From contig NZ_BAAAMN010000013.1 in assembly GCF_039529295.1 (NCBI RefSeq), positions 97,499 through 161,498 of the forward strand: a stretch of DNA of 64,000 bases, in the 5' to 3' direction. Shown here one piece after another: positions 26,720-35,067 of this stretch. The stretch is from Yaniella flava. Its GTDB lineage: Bacteria; Actinomycetota; Actinomycetes; Actinomycetales; Micrococcaceae. The notes under the pieces are model-generated. The model ran no database searches. It was given only the letters and a program-made list of their open reading frames with translations, and was not told where the DNA came from. The translations under genes and the position numbers were made by a program. The first letter of the stretch is position 1, and each line of letters opens with the position of its first letter.

Positions 26720-27544
26720 ATGCAGCTCTCCACACCCCGTCAGGGGTACCGTGAAGATCTCAACCTGGCGCTGGTGATCGCGGATGCCGTTGACGCACTG
26801 ACCATGTCACGCTTTCAGGCTGTCGATCTCGAAGTTTCCACCAAACCGGATATGAGCCCGGTTTCGGATGCTGACCGCGCTGCCGAACAGCTGATTCGTC
26901 AGCAGCTTCGGCGTGCTCGTCCACGGGATGCCGTCACCGGAGAAGAGTTCGGCACCGACGGTGCATCAAAACGTCGTTGGATTATCGATCCCATTGATGG
27001 AACCAAGAACTTTGTGCGCGGCGTGCCTGTCTGGGCCACACTGATCGCCTTAGTTGATAACGACCGCCCCGTCGTGGGTGTCGTATCAGCTCCTGCCCTG
27101 TCGCGCCGTTGGTGGGCCTACGAGGATGGCGGTGCCTACACCGGTAAATCACTATCCAATGCTTCACGCATCCACGCTTCCGATGTCACGGAACTCTCCG
27201 ACGCGTCGCTGTCCTTTTCATCCATCGAAGGATGGCGACAACGCGGCAACATCAGCGAGTTCCTTCAGCTGACCTCAGATGTATGGCGCGTCCGTGCATT
27301 CGGTGACTTTTGGTCGTACATGTTGGTGGCAGAAGGTGCCGTGGATATCGCCTGTGAACCAGAGCTGGAACTCTACGACATGGCAGCCCTGGTGCCCATC
27401 GTGACCGAAGCCGGCGGAACGTTTACCTCGCTCGACGGTGAACCAGGGCCTTGGGGCGGGCACGGGTTAGCAACCAATCGTCATCTCCACGACGATGTCT
27501 TGGAACGTCTCAATCCTGAACTTCGTGGCCAATCGCGTGCCTAA
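26720..27544 (+). CDS. hisN: Histidinol-phosphatase, inositol monophosphatase type
   Basis: A 274-residue metal-dependent phosphatase. GEEF and IIDPIDGTKNF supply the two metal-binding motifs, and a C-terminal WDI-like segment is replaced by YDMAALVPIVTEAGG. In Actinobacteria this branch (HisN) removes phosphate from L-histidinol phosphate. AGGAAGG lies 10 bases before the ATG. Placement after rsgA is typical of HisN rather than other inositol monophosphatases. Confidence 0.9.
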   Translation: MQLSTPRQGYREDLNLALVIADAVDALTMSRFQAVDLEVSTKPDMSPVSDADRAAEQLIRQQLRRARPRDAVTGEEFGTDGASKRRWIIDPIDGTKNFVRGVPVWATLIALVDNDRPVVGVVSAPALSRRWWAYEDGGAYTGKSLSNASRIHASDVTELSDASLSFSSIEGWRQRGNISEFLQLTSDVWRVRAFGDFWSYMLVAEGAVDIACEPELELYDMAALVPIVTEAGGTFTSLDGEPGPWGGHGLATNRHLHDDVLERLNPELRGQSRA

Positions 27545-27983
27545 ACCGCGCCCTGCAACACTGGCTGCCGTAGCGGTCGGTGGTGCACTCGGTGCTGTGG
27601 CCAGGGTGTTCCTCCCCTGGCCCACCTGGTTGGATGCTTCGCTCACCGCGCTCGATCCGTTACCCATCGTATTCATCAACGTCATCGGCGCGGCACTGCT
27701 CGGTCTCGTCACGGGCTATACCGGGCAACGGCAGGTGCCTGAACCGTGGGCCAAAGGCATCACCACCGGTTTCTTGGGTGCTTTCACAACGATGTCCGCG
27801 CTCGCCGTCGCCTTCATCGGCCTCACTGCAGGCCAGGCTGTCTTCACGGCCGGTTCCATAAGCCAGGGAGTATTCGTGGCCTTGGTCATCCTGGTGGGAC
27901 TTGTTGCCTTCCTATATGCTACGACGATGATCACCCTCGGTACCATCAAACTTGGTAGGCACCTCGCCAAGGACAAACCATGA
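27525..27983 (+). CDS. crcB: Fluoride channel CrcB/Fluc, first subunit
   Basis: A roughly 152-residue, four-segment membrane protein with GGALGAVARVFLP, INVIGAALLGLVTGY and TGFLGAFTTMSALAVAF, the last containing the GxxTTxS-type fluoride pathway motif. Fluc proteins work as dual-topology dimers that export fluoride. The true start is uncertain among ATG 27495, GTG 27525 and GTG 27537; all overlap the end of hisN and none has a clear ribosome site. It is paired with the next gene. Confidence 0.88.
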   Translation: MANRVPKPRPATLAAVAVGGALGAVARVFLPWPTWLDASLTALDPLPIVFINVIGAALLGLVTGYTGQRQVPEPWAKGITTGFLGAFTTMSALAVAFIGLTAGQAVFTAGSISQGVFVALVILVGLVAFLYATTMITLGTIKLGRHLAKDKP

Positions 27984-28324
27984 TGATCTTCGTGATCGCG
28001 GCGATGCTGGGAGCTGTCGTGCGGTATCTCGCCGACTATTACCTTCCCCACCACGGCATTTTAATCGTAAACATGATTGGCTCATGTATTGCAGGCATCG
28101 CGGTCAGCCTGGCACTGCTATTGGAACTGAACGAAGTGGTCATGCAAGCGATCATTGGCGGTTTTGCTGGTTCCCTCACCACGTTTTCAACCGTGGCTGT
28201 TCAGGCTGCCGAACAGCGTCTTGATAAAACCGCTAGCGCAGCGAAAATTTGGGTGCTGCACACTGGCTTGTCGGTTGTTGCCGGCCTCACAGGTGCATGC
28301 CTGACACTACTGTTCCTGCATTAA
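27980..28324 (+). CDS. crcB: Fluoride channel CrcB/Fluc, second subunit
   Basis: A 114-residue CrcB with about four membrane segments. NMIGSCIAGIAVSLAL and GFAGSLTTFSTVAVQ are the pore motifs. It overlaps the first crcB by 4 bases, so the two are translationally coupled and probably form a heterodimer with opposite topologies, as is common for tandem pairs. No fluoride riboswitch was recognised upstream. Confidence 0.9.
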   Translation: MMIFVIAAMLGAVVRYLADYYLPHHGILIVNMIGSCIAGIAVSLALLLELNEVVMQAIIGGFAGSLTTFSTVAVQAAEQRLDKTASAAKIWVLHTGLSVVAGLTGACLTLLFLH

Positions 28325-28357
28325 TTTACGCCCGCACCTACCCAAGCCCTGCGTCAA

Positions 28358-28379
28358 AATGTAGTATAGGTGCTACATT
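28358..28379 (+). promoter_or_regulatory. Inverted repeat upstream of the ABC ATPase pseudogene
   Basis: AATGTAG (28358-28364) and CTACATT (28373-28379) are perfect 7-bp arms around an 8-base TATAGGTG centre, 28 bases before the ATG. It is a likely operator for the ABC locus, perhaps bound by the small HTH protein at 30246-30467. Confidence 0.5.
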
Positions 28380-28406
28380 CTGACGAATAGAGTGGCTATT
28401 GGTTGT

Positions 28407-29325
28407 ATGGCCCAGCACTACGTACCCGACCAGGTGATTTCTACACGTGGACTGCAGATACGCTATGGCACCAAGCAGGTCTTGGACGGCATTGACCTCA
28501 CGATTAACGCCCATGAAGTCGTCGCGGTCCTCGGTCCGAAATGGGGCCGGCACGAGCACAATCGTTGAAATTTTTGAAGGCTTCCGGGCCCGTTCCGGCG
28601 GCGAGGTCACGGTCTTGGGCGCAGACCCGGCCACTGCTGACGAGTCGTGGCGGTCCTAAGTTGGTGTGGTTTTGCAGAATTCAAATGATCACGGCAAATG
28701 GCGTCCACAACAAATTTTGAGTCACATGGCCGACTACTATCGTCCATACGTCGACCCATGGCCCACCGAAGAATTACTCGCGCTTGTCGGTCTCACCGAA
28801 CAAGCAAACCAAAAAATTAACACCCTTTCGGGCGGACAACGCCGCAGGCTCGATGTTGCACTCGACGTCCTTGGACGCCCACCACTGTTGTTTCTGGATG
28901 AGCCTACGACCGGTTTCGATCCCAAGGCGCGTCGGGAGTTCCACGAACTGGTACATCGACTCAGCGATCTCGAAGATACTACCATCGTATTGACCACGCA
29001 CGACCTAGCATAGGCAGAAAAATTGGCGAGTCGTATCGTGATTTTGGCTGGTGGCCGCATCATCGCAGACGGTTCACCGCTGCAGCTGATGGAGGCTGTC
29101 TCAAGCACCGCCGAAGTCCGGTGGAAGCAGGATGGTCACCACCACGTGCACGCCAGTCAGGATGCCACCAGTTTTGTGCGCGAGTTACTCTCCAGAGCGG
29201 GTGACGCCGTGACAGATTTAGAGATCTCACGAACCACCCTTGAAGATGCATACCTGTCCATCGTCGAACAATTTGAACAAGGGGAGACTGTCACAGTGAC
29301 AGACTTCGAGGAGGCTGCACGATGA
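28407..29325 (+). pseudogene. ABC exporter ATP-binding protein, inactivated
   Basis: An ABC ATPase frame broken in several places. From ATG 28407 it reads correctly to VAVLGP, then one extra A (near 28539) shifts the frame. The Walker A lysine codon is changed so that GAGKST becomes GAGTST. A TAA stops the corrected frame at 28657-28659 before VGVVLQ, and a TAG interrupts it at 29011-29013 after TTHDLA. Signature LSGGQRRR and Walker B LLFLDEP remain legible. Four independent lesions make a non-functional gene. The permease start overlaps its end by 4 bases. Confidence 0.9.
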
Positions 29326-30239
29326 CCACGAACCCTACGTCACCTAATACCCAACCCGCACCGAAGTCATCGCGTAGTCCATCGACGAACCCAACGATAA
29401 ATGCCTACCGAACCGGCCTACGTCGGGGCATGATCTCCACGAAGATTCAGCTGGCATCTCTCGGGGATGTTCTCGGCATGGTAATCCCCTTGGTGATCTT
29501 TGTCGTCGTATTACTCTTCTTGAATCGGGTCGACCTTGACGGGGCGGCGGTGTCTTTGGGAGCGATGAACATTCCCGGCCTGATTGCGATGAGCGTACTG
29601 TTCAGCGCCGTAATGGGGATTGCCGGCGTCTTATCGATGGATCGAACAAATGGTACGTTGCTACGATCCAAATCGGTACCGGGCGGCACGACCGGATATC
29701 TGGTCGGTGAGATCACCGCGAATGCGATCATTACGATCGTCTCAACGCTTATCCTACTGGCTGCTGGACTGCTGCTCTTCGACGGGCTTATCTTTGGCAG
29801 TGTTGACCGGTGGCTGCTCTTTGCCCTGGTGATGTTGCTCGGATTAGTCGCAACACTGGCCATCGGCGCCGTCGTCGGTGCCCTCGTGAATAGCCCGAAG
29901 AACATGGGCCTCGTGATGCTGCCGGTGATGGGTCTGATCGGCATTTCAGGGATCTTCTATCCGTTGATAGCACTGCCCATATGGCTTCAATGGGTTGCAC
30001 AAGTATTTCCGTTGTATTGGTTCGGTCTTGGTCTCCGTGCTTCGATGCTGCCTGAGTCGATGGCATCTGTGGAAGTTACTGAATCCTGGCGAATAGAGTG
30101 GGTCTTCGTGGTGCTTGCTACGTGGGCGATCGTCGGCATGGCATTGGCTCCGAAGCTGTCGAGTCGAATGGCGCGCAGAGAATCTGGTTCGACCCTCGCG
30201 GCCCGGCGGCGGGATATTCAACAGGATTGGGGCGTGTAG
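29322..30239 (+). CDS. ABC-2 type transporter permease
   Basis: A 305-residue membrane protein with a polar N-terminus (about 40 residues rich in Pro/Ser/Thr) and six hydrophobic segments of the ABC-2 permease type, including GIAGVLSMDRTNGTLLRSK and the FPLYWFGLGLRAS region. It should be the membrane partner of the adjacent ATPase, which is a pseudogene. The permease frame is intact, so decay is recent or another ATPase serves it. The exported substrate is unknown. Confidence 0.85.
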   Translation: MTTNPTSPNTQPAPKSSRSPSTNPTINAYRTGLRRGMISTKIQLASLGDVLGMVIPLVIFVVVLLFLNRVDLDGAAVSLGAMNIPGLIAMSVLFSAVMGIAGVLSMDRTNGTLLRSKSVPGGTTGYLVGEITANAIITIVSTLILLAAGLLLFDGLIFGSVDRWLLFALVMLLGLVATLAIGAVVGALVNSPKNMGLVMLPVMGLIGISGIFYPLIALPIWLQWVAQVFPLYWFGLGLRASMLPESMASVEVTESWRIEWVFVVLATWAIVGMALAPKLSSRMARRESGSTLAARRRDIQQDWGV

Positions 30240-30245
30240 GCTTCA

Positions 30246-30467
30246 GTGTCCGAAACAGTTCACAACCGAATCGCGATGCTGCGTGCTGAGCGAAAGGTCT
30301 CGCGTAAGGATCTGGCCGAAGCCTTGGGAGTCCATTACCAAACCATCGGGTACTTGGAGCGCGGAGAATATAGCCCCAGCCTGTATTTGGCTTTGAAGAT
30401 CGCAGACTACTTCGACGTTCCCATGGAAGTCATCTTCTCAACCGAGCCATTTCCTAGACTGGCGTAA
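30246..30467 (+). CDS. Small HTH (XRE/Cro-type) regulator
   Basis: A 73-residue helix-turn-helix protein: RIAMLRAERKVSRKDLAEALGVHYQTIGYLERGEYSPSLYLALKIADYF covers almost the whole protein. It begins with GTG, 6 bases after the permease stop. Such stand-alone domains often regulate the adjacent ABC-2 exporter. It ends 28 bases before the tmRNA terminator, to which it converges. Confidence 0.88.
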   Translation: MSETVHNRIAMLRAERKVSRKDLAEALGVHYQTIGYLERGEYSPSLYLALKIADYFDVPMEVIFSTEPFPRLA

Positions 30468-30495
30468 GCAGAGCTGGCAACTGGACAGCATTAAA

Positions 30496-30526
30496 CAAAA
30501 AACCCGGATTCCTTGCGGAATCCGGG
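30496..30526 (-). terminator. Rho-independent terminator of ssrA
   Basis: CCCGGATTCC and GGAATCCGGG (30503-30512, 30517-30526) form a perfect 10-bp stem with a 4-base loop. On the minus strand it is followed by seven T (30496-30502). Confidence 0.9.
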
Positions 30527-30535
30527 CCATTGTTG

Positions 30536-30901
30536 TGGAGATGCGGGGAATTGAACCCCGGTCCGATGTGGCATCCGTTAGGCTTCTCCGTGCGCAGTCT
30601 GCTCGGAGTTTTATCGACCACAGTTGACTCGCAAACTAGCAACTGTTCGGTCTAGTCGGCTTTAGGTCTCTGCCACTTCCCCCGACAGGGGTGGCAGACA
30701 GTGGCTATCTAAGCGACGCCAGGCACCAGGACGATAGCAATCCCTGGGCTGACGGACTCGTTCGCTACTTAGGCAGCGAGAGCGAAGTCAGTGCGTTTAG
30801 AATCGGCACTTAATTGGTTGCAAAGGGCGTTTACGAGGTGACTTTGCGTCCTCGGCACGCTGACCTTACGTCAACTCACATCGTCGAAACCGATCATCCC
30901 C
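30536..30901 (-). ncRNA. ssrA: Transfer-messenger RNA (tmRNA)
   Basis: A 366-base tmRNA on the minus strand. The 5' end GGGGATGATCGG pairs with CATCTCC near 30537-30543, forming the tRNA-like acceptor, with a T-arm GGTTCAATTCC just inside. The tag frame at 30769-30807 encodes ADSKRTDFALAA then TAA; the resume codon is GCC. The CCA tail is not encoded. tmRNA with SmpB rescues stalled ribosomes and adds a degradation tag. smpB is 114 bases upstream on the same strand. Confidence 0.95.
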
Positions 30902-31014
30902 ATATTCTGTTTTTATAACAGCACCCGGCGTTGCCAGGACGTTCCACTCTAATGCAGAAGCGTACTATGTACAACCCAAATCGCTTCGTCTTTATTCCTG
31001 AACGAGTAAAGGCC

Positions 31015-31524
31015 TTACAGAATCGATTTGCCGCGACGATTTGCTTCGCGCATGGCGCGCTGGGCTTCAAGTTTATCTTGTGCCTCACGCAGCGCGTGAC
31101 GCTTATCAAAGTCACGCTTACCTTCAGCCAGGGCGATCTCTACTTTGGCTTTACCGTCCCTGAAATACATGGATAGAGGCACGATCGTAGTACCGGCTGC
31201 GTCGACTTCACGTTGCAGCTTGTTGAGCTCGCTACGATGCAACAATAACTTTCGACGTCGACGCGCAAAGTGGTTCGTCCACGTCCCATAACCATATTCG
31301 GGAATGTAGACGTTTTCTAACCACAGCTCATTGTTTGTGAACATCGCGAAACCATCCACAATCGAGGCATGACCATCGCGCAGTGACTTCACTTCGGTCC
31401 CCATCAATGCGATCCCAGCTTCGAAGGTATCTTTAATGGTGTAGTTGTGGCGTGCCTTGCGGTTGGTAGCGATAACTTGTCGATCTGAACGGGCAGGTTT
31501 ACTGCGACCAGATTTCTTGGACAT
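31015..31524 (-). CDS. smpB: SsrA-binding protein SmpB
   Basis: A 169-residue protein with the SmpB OB fold: NRKARHNYTIKDTFEAGIALMGTEVKSLRDG, then the YGYGTWTNHFARRRRKLLLHRSE region and a basic tail rich in Arg/Lys. It binds the tRNA-like end of tmRNA and enters the ribosome A site. ATG 31524 is chosen over the longer frame (31563) because GGAAGGAG lies directly upstream and the sequence from MSKKSGRSK matches the family. The gene is adjacent to ssrA, its RNA partner. Confidence 0.95.
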   Translation of the reverse strand: MSKKSGRSKPARSDRQVIATNRKARHNYTIKDTFEAGIALMGTEVKSLRDGHASIVDGFAMFTNNELWLENVYIPEYGYGTWTNHFARRRRKLLLHRSELNKLQREVDAAGTTIVPLSMYFRDGKAKVEIALAEGKRDFDKRHALREAQDKLEAQRAMREANRRGKSIL

Positions 31525-31585
31525 TCTCACTCCTTCCGCACAGCAATTTTGTCCAACCTGCAATTATACATGCCCTGTCAACGCA

Positions 31586-31618
31586 ACGCCCTCAGCCGGT
31601 GTGACCGAATGAGGGCGT
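31586..31618 (-). terminator. Candidate terminator of the LytM gene
   Basis: ACGCCCTCA (31586-31594) and TGAGGGCGT (31610-31618) form a perfect 9-bp stem starting 16 bases after the stop codon of the minus-strand LytM gene. No clear T-tract follows. Confidence 0.5.
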
Positions 31619-31633
31619 AATGGTGGTTGACAT

Positions 31634-33190
31634 TTAGAGCAGACCAGCGGGGTTGACCGCTGAACCGTTGCGGAGTGTTTCAAAGTGTAGGTGGCAACCG
31701 GTGGAGTTACCAGTGGTCCCGGTGTAGCCGATGACTTCACCTTGGGAAACGGATTGTCCTGGGCTGACGACGTAACGGGTCATGTGGTGATACTTGGTAG
31801 CTAACAGGTCACCGTTGACAGTGCCGTGGTCAATCACGACACGATTACCAGCTGTCGAGACCGCCCAGTCTGCATTGATAACAGTGCCGGACCGTGCTGC
31901 CTTAATTGGGATGCCGCATCCTCCACCGTAGTCAATACCGGTGTGGACGTACCCGCCGCGACCACCGTAATCGTAGCTGCCAGCGGGCGTTGGACGCCAG
32001 CCAAATCCGGAGGTCTGGTAGGTATTGATTGGCACAATCAGACCCCATGCGCTGCCGGTATCGGCCGCCTGCTCGGTGACCTTTTCCTCAGCTGCTTGAT
32101 ACTCTTGATCAGCTTCATCTGCGTCATCACGGGCTTGGGCGGCAGACTCTTTTTGCTCTTGTGTTGCCCGCTGTTCTGCAGCACGCTGCTCTGCCTCACG
32201 CGCTTTTCGCTCCGCCTCTGCAGCTGCTTTGCGTTTGGCTTCCGCTTCAGCGACCGCCTCGTCATATTCGGATTGAAGGTCTGAGATTTCCGACGACTGG
32301 GAGTTTACTTTTTCCTGCTGTTCCAAAATCTGCTCATTGACATCACTTGCCGCCGACCGGTTCTCTTCGATTGCCGACTCGATACGTGGACGTTCTGCTT
32401 CGAGCTCTTCTGTCAGACGTTCATTCGTGTCAATCATGCCGTCGAGTTCCTCTTTGGCAGTATTGGCTTCTTCACGAGCGCTTTTCTCGGCAGCCAGCGC
32501 GTCTTCAGCCTGAGATTTCAATTCGCGAATCTCTGCCTCAACGGCTTCCAATCGTGCTTCAGCATTGACATCTTGGGCATTTTCCTGTGAGACATCGGCG
32601 ATCTGACTATCTTGGATACGCAGCGCTTGCTGAGCCATCCCCATTGCTTCGGGAAGTGATGAGTCTGAGACACCGAGTAAGAACGACAAGTCATTTACGC
32701 CACCAGATTTATATGCATCGGCCGCAATCTGCCCAACTTCATCTTGGGCTAGGTTCAGTTCTTGCTGAGACGCTTCGATTTCTTGCTGAATATCAGATAA
32801 CCGACCTTCTGCTTCAGCCACTCGATTGTTGAGTGAGTTCACCTCTTGTTGAGCCGCTGAAACGCGGGCCTCAGCATCTTCGACGGCTTGCTGGGCGCCT
32901 GGCAATTCGTCCTGCAAGTCTTGGAGTTCGGTGACCTTGTTTGCTATGTCCTCGTCGAGACCTTCAAGTGATGCATTGAGATCACCGCGATCAGAATCCA
33001 GATTTTCCTTCTCGTCGTTCAAGTTCGACAGCGAATCGTCTAATCGATCGCGTTCATCCCTGGAATCATCAAGCTCACGTTCAAGCCGGTCGACTCGGTC
33101 CTGCCCAAAGGCGGGTACTACGGAAGTGACACCAAGGACGGCAATGATGCCTGCGGCCGCAAAAGCATTTGAGAACCGTCGTTGAATCAT
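31634..33190 (-). CDS. Secreted coiled-coil LytM (M23) peptidase-like protein
   Basis: A 518-residue protein with an N-terminal signal segment (ending near PAFGQ), a long heptad-rich Glu/Asp/Gln coiled coil (about 35-370) and a C-terminal M23 domain with HTGIDYGGGCG, TKYHHM and CHLHFE, which supply the expected metal ligands. This is the EnvC/PcsB-like architecture of proteins that couple FtsEX to septal peptidoglycan hydrolysis. It lies immediately downstream of ftsX. ATG 33190 is chosen: GAAGGAG lies 8 bases upstream. Enzyme or activator role is not decided by sequence. Confidence 0.85.
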   Translation of the reverse strand: MIQRRFSNAFAAAGIIAVLGVTSVVPAFGQDRVDRLERELDDSRDERDRLDDSLSNLNDEKENLDSDRGDLNASLEGLDEDIANKVTELQDLQDELPGAQQAVEDAEARVSAAQQEVNSLNNRVAEAEGRLSDIQQEIEASQQELNLAQDEVGQIAADAYKSGGVNDLSFLLGVSDSSLPEAMGMAQQALRIQDSQIADVSQENAQDVNAEARLEAVEAEIRELKSQAEDALAAEKSAREEANTAKEELDGMIDTNERLTEELEAERPRIESAIEENRSAASDVNEQILEQQEKVNSQSSEISDLQSEYDEAVAEAEAKRKAAAEAERKAREAEQRAAEQRATQEQKESAAQARDDADEADQEYQAAEEKVTEQAADTGSAWGLIVPINTYQTSGFGWRPTPAGSYDYGGRGGYVHTGIDYGGGCGIPIKAARSGTVINADWAVSTAGNRVVIDHGTVNGDLLATKYHHMTRYVVSPGQSVSQGEVIGYTGTTGNSTGCHLHFETLRNGSAVNPAGLL

Positions 33191-33272
33191 GTTCATGTCT
33201 CCTTCAGACACGTGCAAAGTATCTTCAGTTTGAAGTTCGAATGTGGCTCGGTAGTTAGCATCTTCGGAATAT

Positions 33273-34187
33273 TTACACTTTGAGGTAGCGCCTCAGCGTC
33301 AGCATCGAAGACACTGCGGCGAGTATGAGAGCGATAACGAATAACAGGGGCACAAGCCATAGGGCTTCGGCTGATGAGATGAAGCCAGTTTGTGGGTATT
33401 CACTAGCCAACCAATCGGCGATAAAGAATTTTGCGATCGCCCAGGTGGCTATCGAGGCCAAAGCCGCACCCAACATGGCCGCGACAACACCTTCTGCTAA
33501 GAATGGCAGCTGGATCATGGTTTTAGATGCACCGACAAGGCGCATAATCCCCGTTTCCCGCCGTCGCGAGAAGGCGGAGAGACGAATGGTCGTAGCTATC
33601 AGCAAGATGGCTGTGATCAACATGATCACAGCAAGTGCAATAGCTATGACCGAAGCAATATTCATCAAAGAGAATAGTGATTCCAGTAATTCCCGTTGGT
33701 CCGAAACAACCTCGACACCAGCCATGCCCGAAAACATCTCGTTGACCACTTCGTATTGCTCTGGATTGACCAGTGAAACTCGGAAGGATTCTGGCAGTTG
33801 GTCCGCTGTCACGCTGTCAGCCATGTCGAGATTTGAGTACTGTTCTTGGAACAGTTCCAGTGCCTGATCCTGGGACTCATACTCGTAGCTTTCGACGTAT
33901 GCGGTGGCTTGTTGGGACTCAAGTTGCGCTTCGATGGCGTCGCGCTGACTGTCGGTGACGGCCCCGCCAGCACAGCTAGCCGCGGTGGAGGTGTCGTTAC
34001 AGAGGAAGATGGCGACTTCGACGCGGTCGTACCAGTAACCCTTCATCTGGTTGATCTGCATTTGCAATAATCCAGCGGATCCAACGAACGTGAGTGAAAT
34101 GAAGGTCACCAAAACAACTGAGATGACCATTGAGAGGTTTCGGCGAATACCAGAAAGCGTTTCCGAAACAATAAACGCGAATCGCAC
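33273..34187 (-). CDS. ftsX: Cell-division ABC transporter-like permease FtsX
   Basis: A 304-residue membrane protein of the FtsX family: a cytoplasmic start, one membrane segment, an extracellular domain with a Cys pair (CNDTSTAASC, about residues 63-72), then three further segments. It begins with GTG sharing one base with the ftsE stop (TAGTG) and is preceded by GGAGGTG. With FtsE it transmits the division signal to periplasmic-side hydrolases, here probably the LytM protein downstream. Confidence 0.93.
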   Translation of the reverse strand: MRFAFIVSETLSGIRRNLSMVISVVLVTFISLTFVGSAGLLQMQINQMKGYWYDRVEVAIFLCNDTSTAASCAGGAVTDSQRDAIEAQLESQQATAYVESYEYESQDQALELFQEQYSNLDMADSVTADQLPESFRVSLVNPEQYEVVNEMFSGMAGVEVVSDQRELLESLFSLMNIASVIAIALAVIMLITAILLIATTIRLSAFSRRRETGIMRLVGASKTMIQLPFLAEGVVAAMLGAALASIATWAIAKFFIADWLASEYPQTGFISSAEALWLVPLLFVIALILAAVSSMLTLRRYLKV

Positions 34188-34921
34188 TAGTTCACCTCCG
34201 ACTTTCTCAACCGAGATTGCAGTTGAGCGGTGGTGTCGGCGGGTTGGTAGCCACCTTCAGCTTCGTCACGATTCACCACGCCCTGGTCGAGTTCTACAAC
34301 ACGACGACGCATGGTGTTCACTATTTCGTGGTCGTGGGTGGCCATGACGACTGTGGTACCGTTTTGATGAATTTTGTCGAGCACTTCCATGATGCCCCAG
34401 GACGTTTCCGGATCGAGGTTACCGGTGGGCTCATCTGCAAGAAGGATCGCTGGCCGGTTGACGACGGCACGAGCGATGGCAACACGCTGTTGCTCACCAC
34501 CGGATAATTCGTGCGGAAAGCGTCGCCCTTTGTCTTCGAGACCAACGGTTTCAAGCACCTCTGGGATTGCCTGGTTGATCAGTCCTCGGCGTTTGCCCAG
34601 CACCTGCATGGCAAACGCGACATTCGAAAAGACATTTTTGTTCGGGAGAAGTCGAAAGTCCTGAAATACGACTCCAAGATCCCTGCGTAGATGCGGCACT
34701 CGCCACGATGAGAGTCGGGCGACGTCGCGTCCGGAAACATACACGGTGCCTGAGGAAGCTTTTTCCTCCCGTTGTACGAGCCGAATGAATGTTGACTTCC
34801 CCGACCCTGACGGACCAACTAAGAATACGAACTCGCCGCGTTCTATTTCAGTGGTCACACCGTCCAGGGCAGGACGCGAGGTCGTGTCATAAACCTTCGT
34901 GACATCTTCGAATCGGATCAT
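34187..34921 (-). CDS. ftsE: Cell-division ATP-binding protein FtsE
   Basis: A 244-residue ABC ATPase. Walker A GPSGSGKST, signature LSGGEQQRVAIAR, Walker B AILLADEPTGNLD and H-loop THD are all present. FtsE drives FtsX rather than solute transport and localises at the division septum. The C-terminal 20 residues (YQPADTTAQLQSRL) are variable. The gene leads the ftsE-ftsX-LytM group. Its promoter should lie in the 146 bases separating it from the thiolase gene. Confidence 0.95.
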   Translation of the reverse strand: MIRFEDVTKVYDTTSRPALDGVTTEIERGEFVFLVGPSGSGKSTFIRLVQREEKASSGTVYVSGRDVARLSSWRVPHLRRDLGVVFQDFRLLPNKNVFSNVAFAMQVLGKRRGLINQAIPEVLETVGLEDKGRRFPHELSGGEQQRVAIARAVVNRPAILLADEPTGNLDPETSWGIMEVLDKIHQNGTTVVMATHDHEIVNTMRRRVVELDQGVVNRDEAEGGYQPADTTAQLQSRLRKSEVN

Positions 34922-34978
34922 GTTGTTTCCTAGGCCGAACCGGCACGCGGCTCACCGGTACTCGGCCTTGTTGGGGAA

Positions 34979-35047
34979 GTAAAAGCACCAGCCCTTCAAG
35001 ACTAATCACGGTTCGATAACATCCGTGGGATCTTGGGGCTGGTGCTT
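34979..35047 (-). terminator. Long terminator hairpin after the thiolase gene
   Basis: AAGCACCAGCCC (34983-34994) and GGGCTGGTGCTT (35036-35047) form a perfect 12-bp outer stem, with further pairing inside (CAAGA/TCTTG, ATCACGG/CCGTGG). On the minus strand it is followed by TTTTAC. It begins 20 bases after the thiolase stop and separates it from ftsE. Confidence 0.75.
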
Positions 35048-35067
35048 ACGGTGTGTTGAAAATATTT

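Noticed and set aside
27400..27525. Fluoride riboswitch before the crcB pair
   Set aside because: No room: the gene overlaps hisN coding sequence and no conserved fluoride aptamer core was seen.
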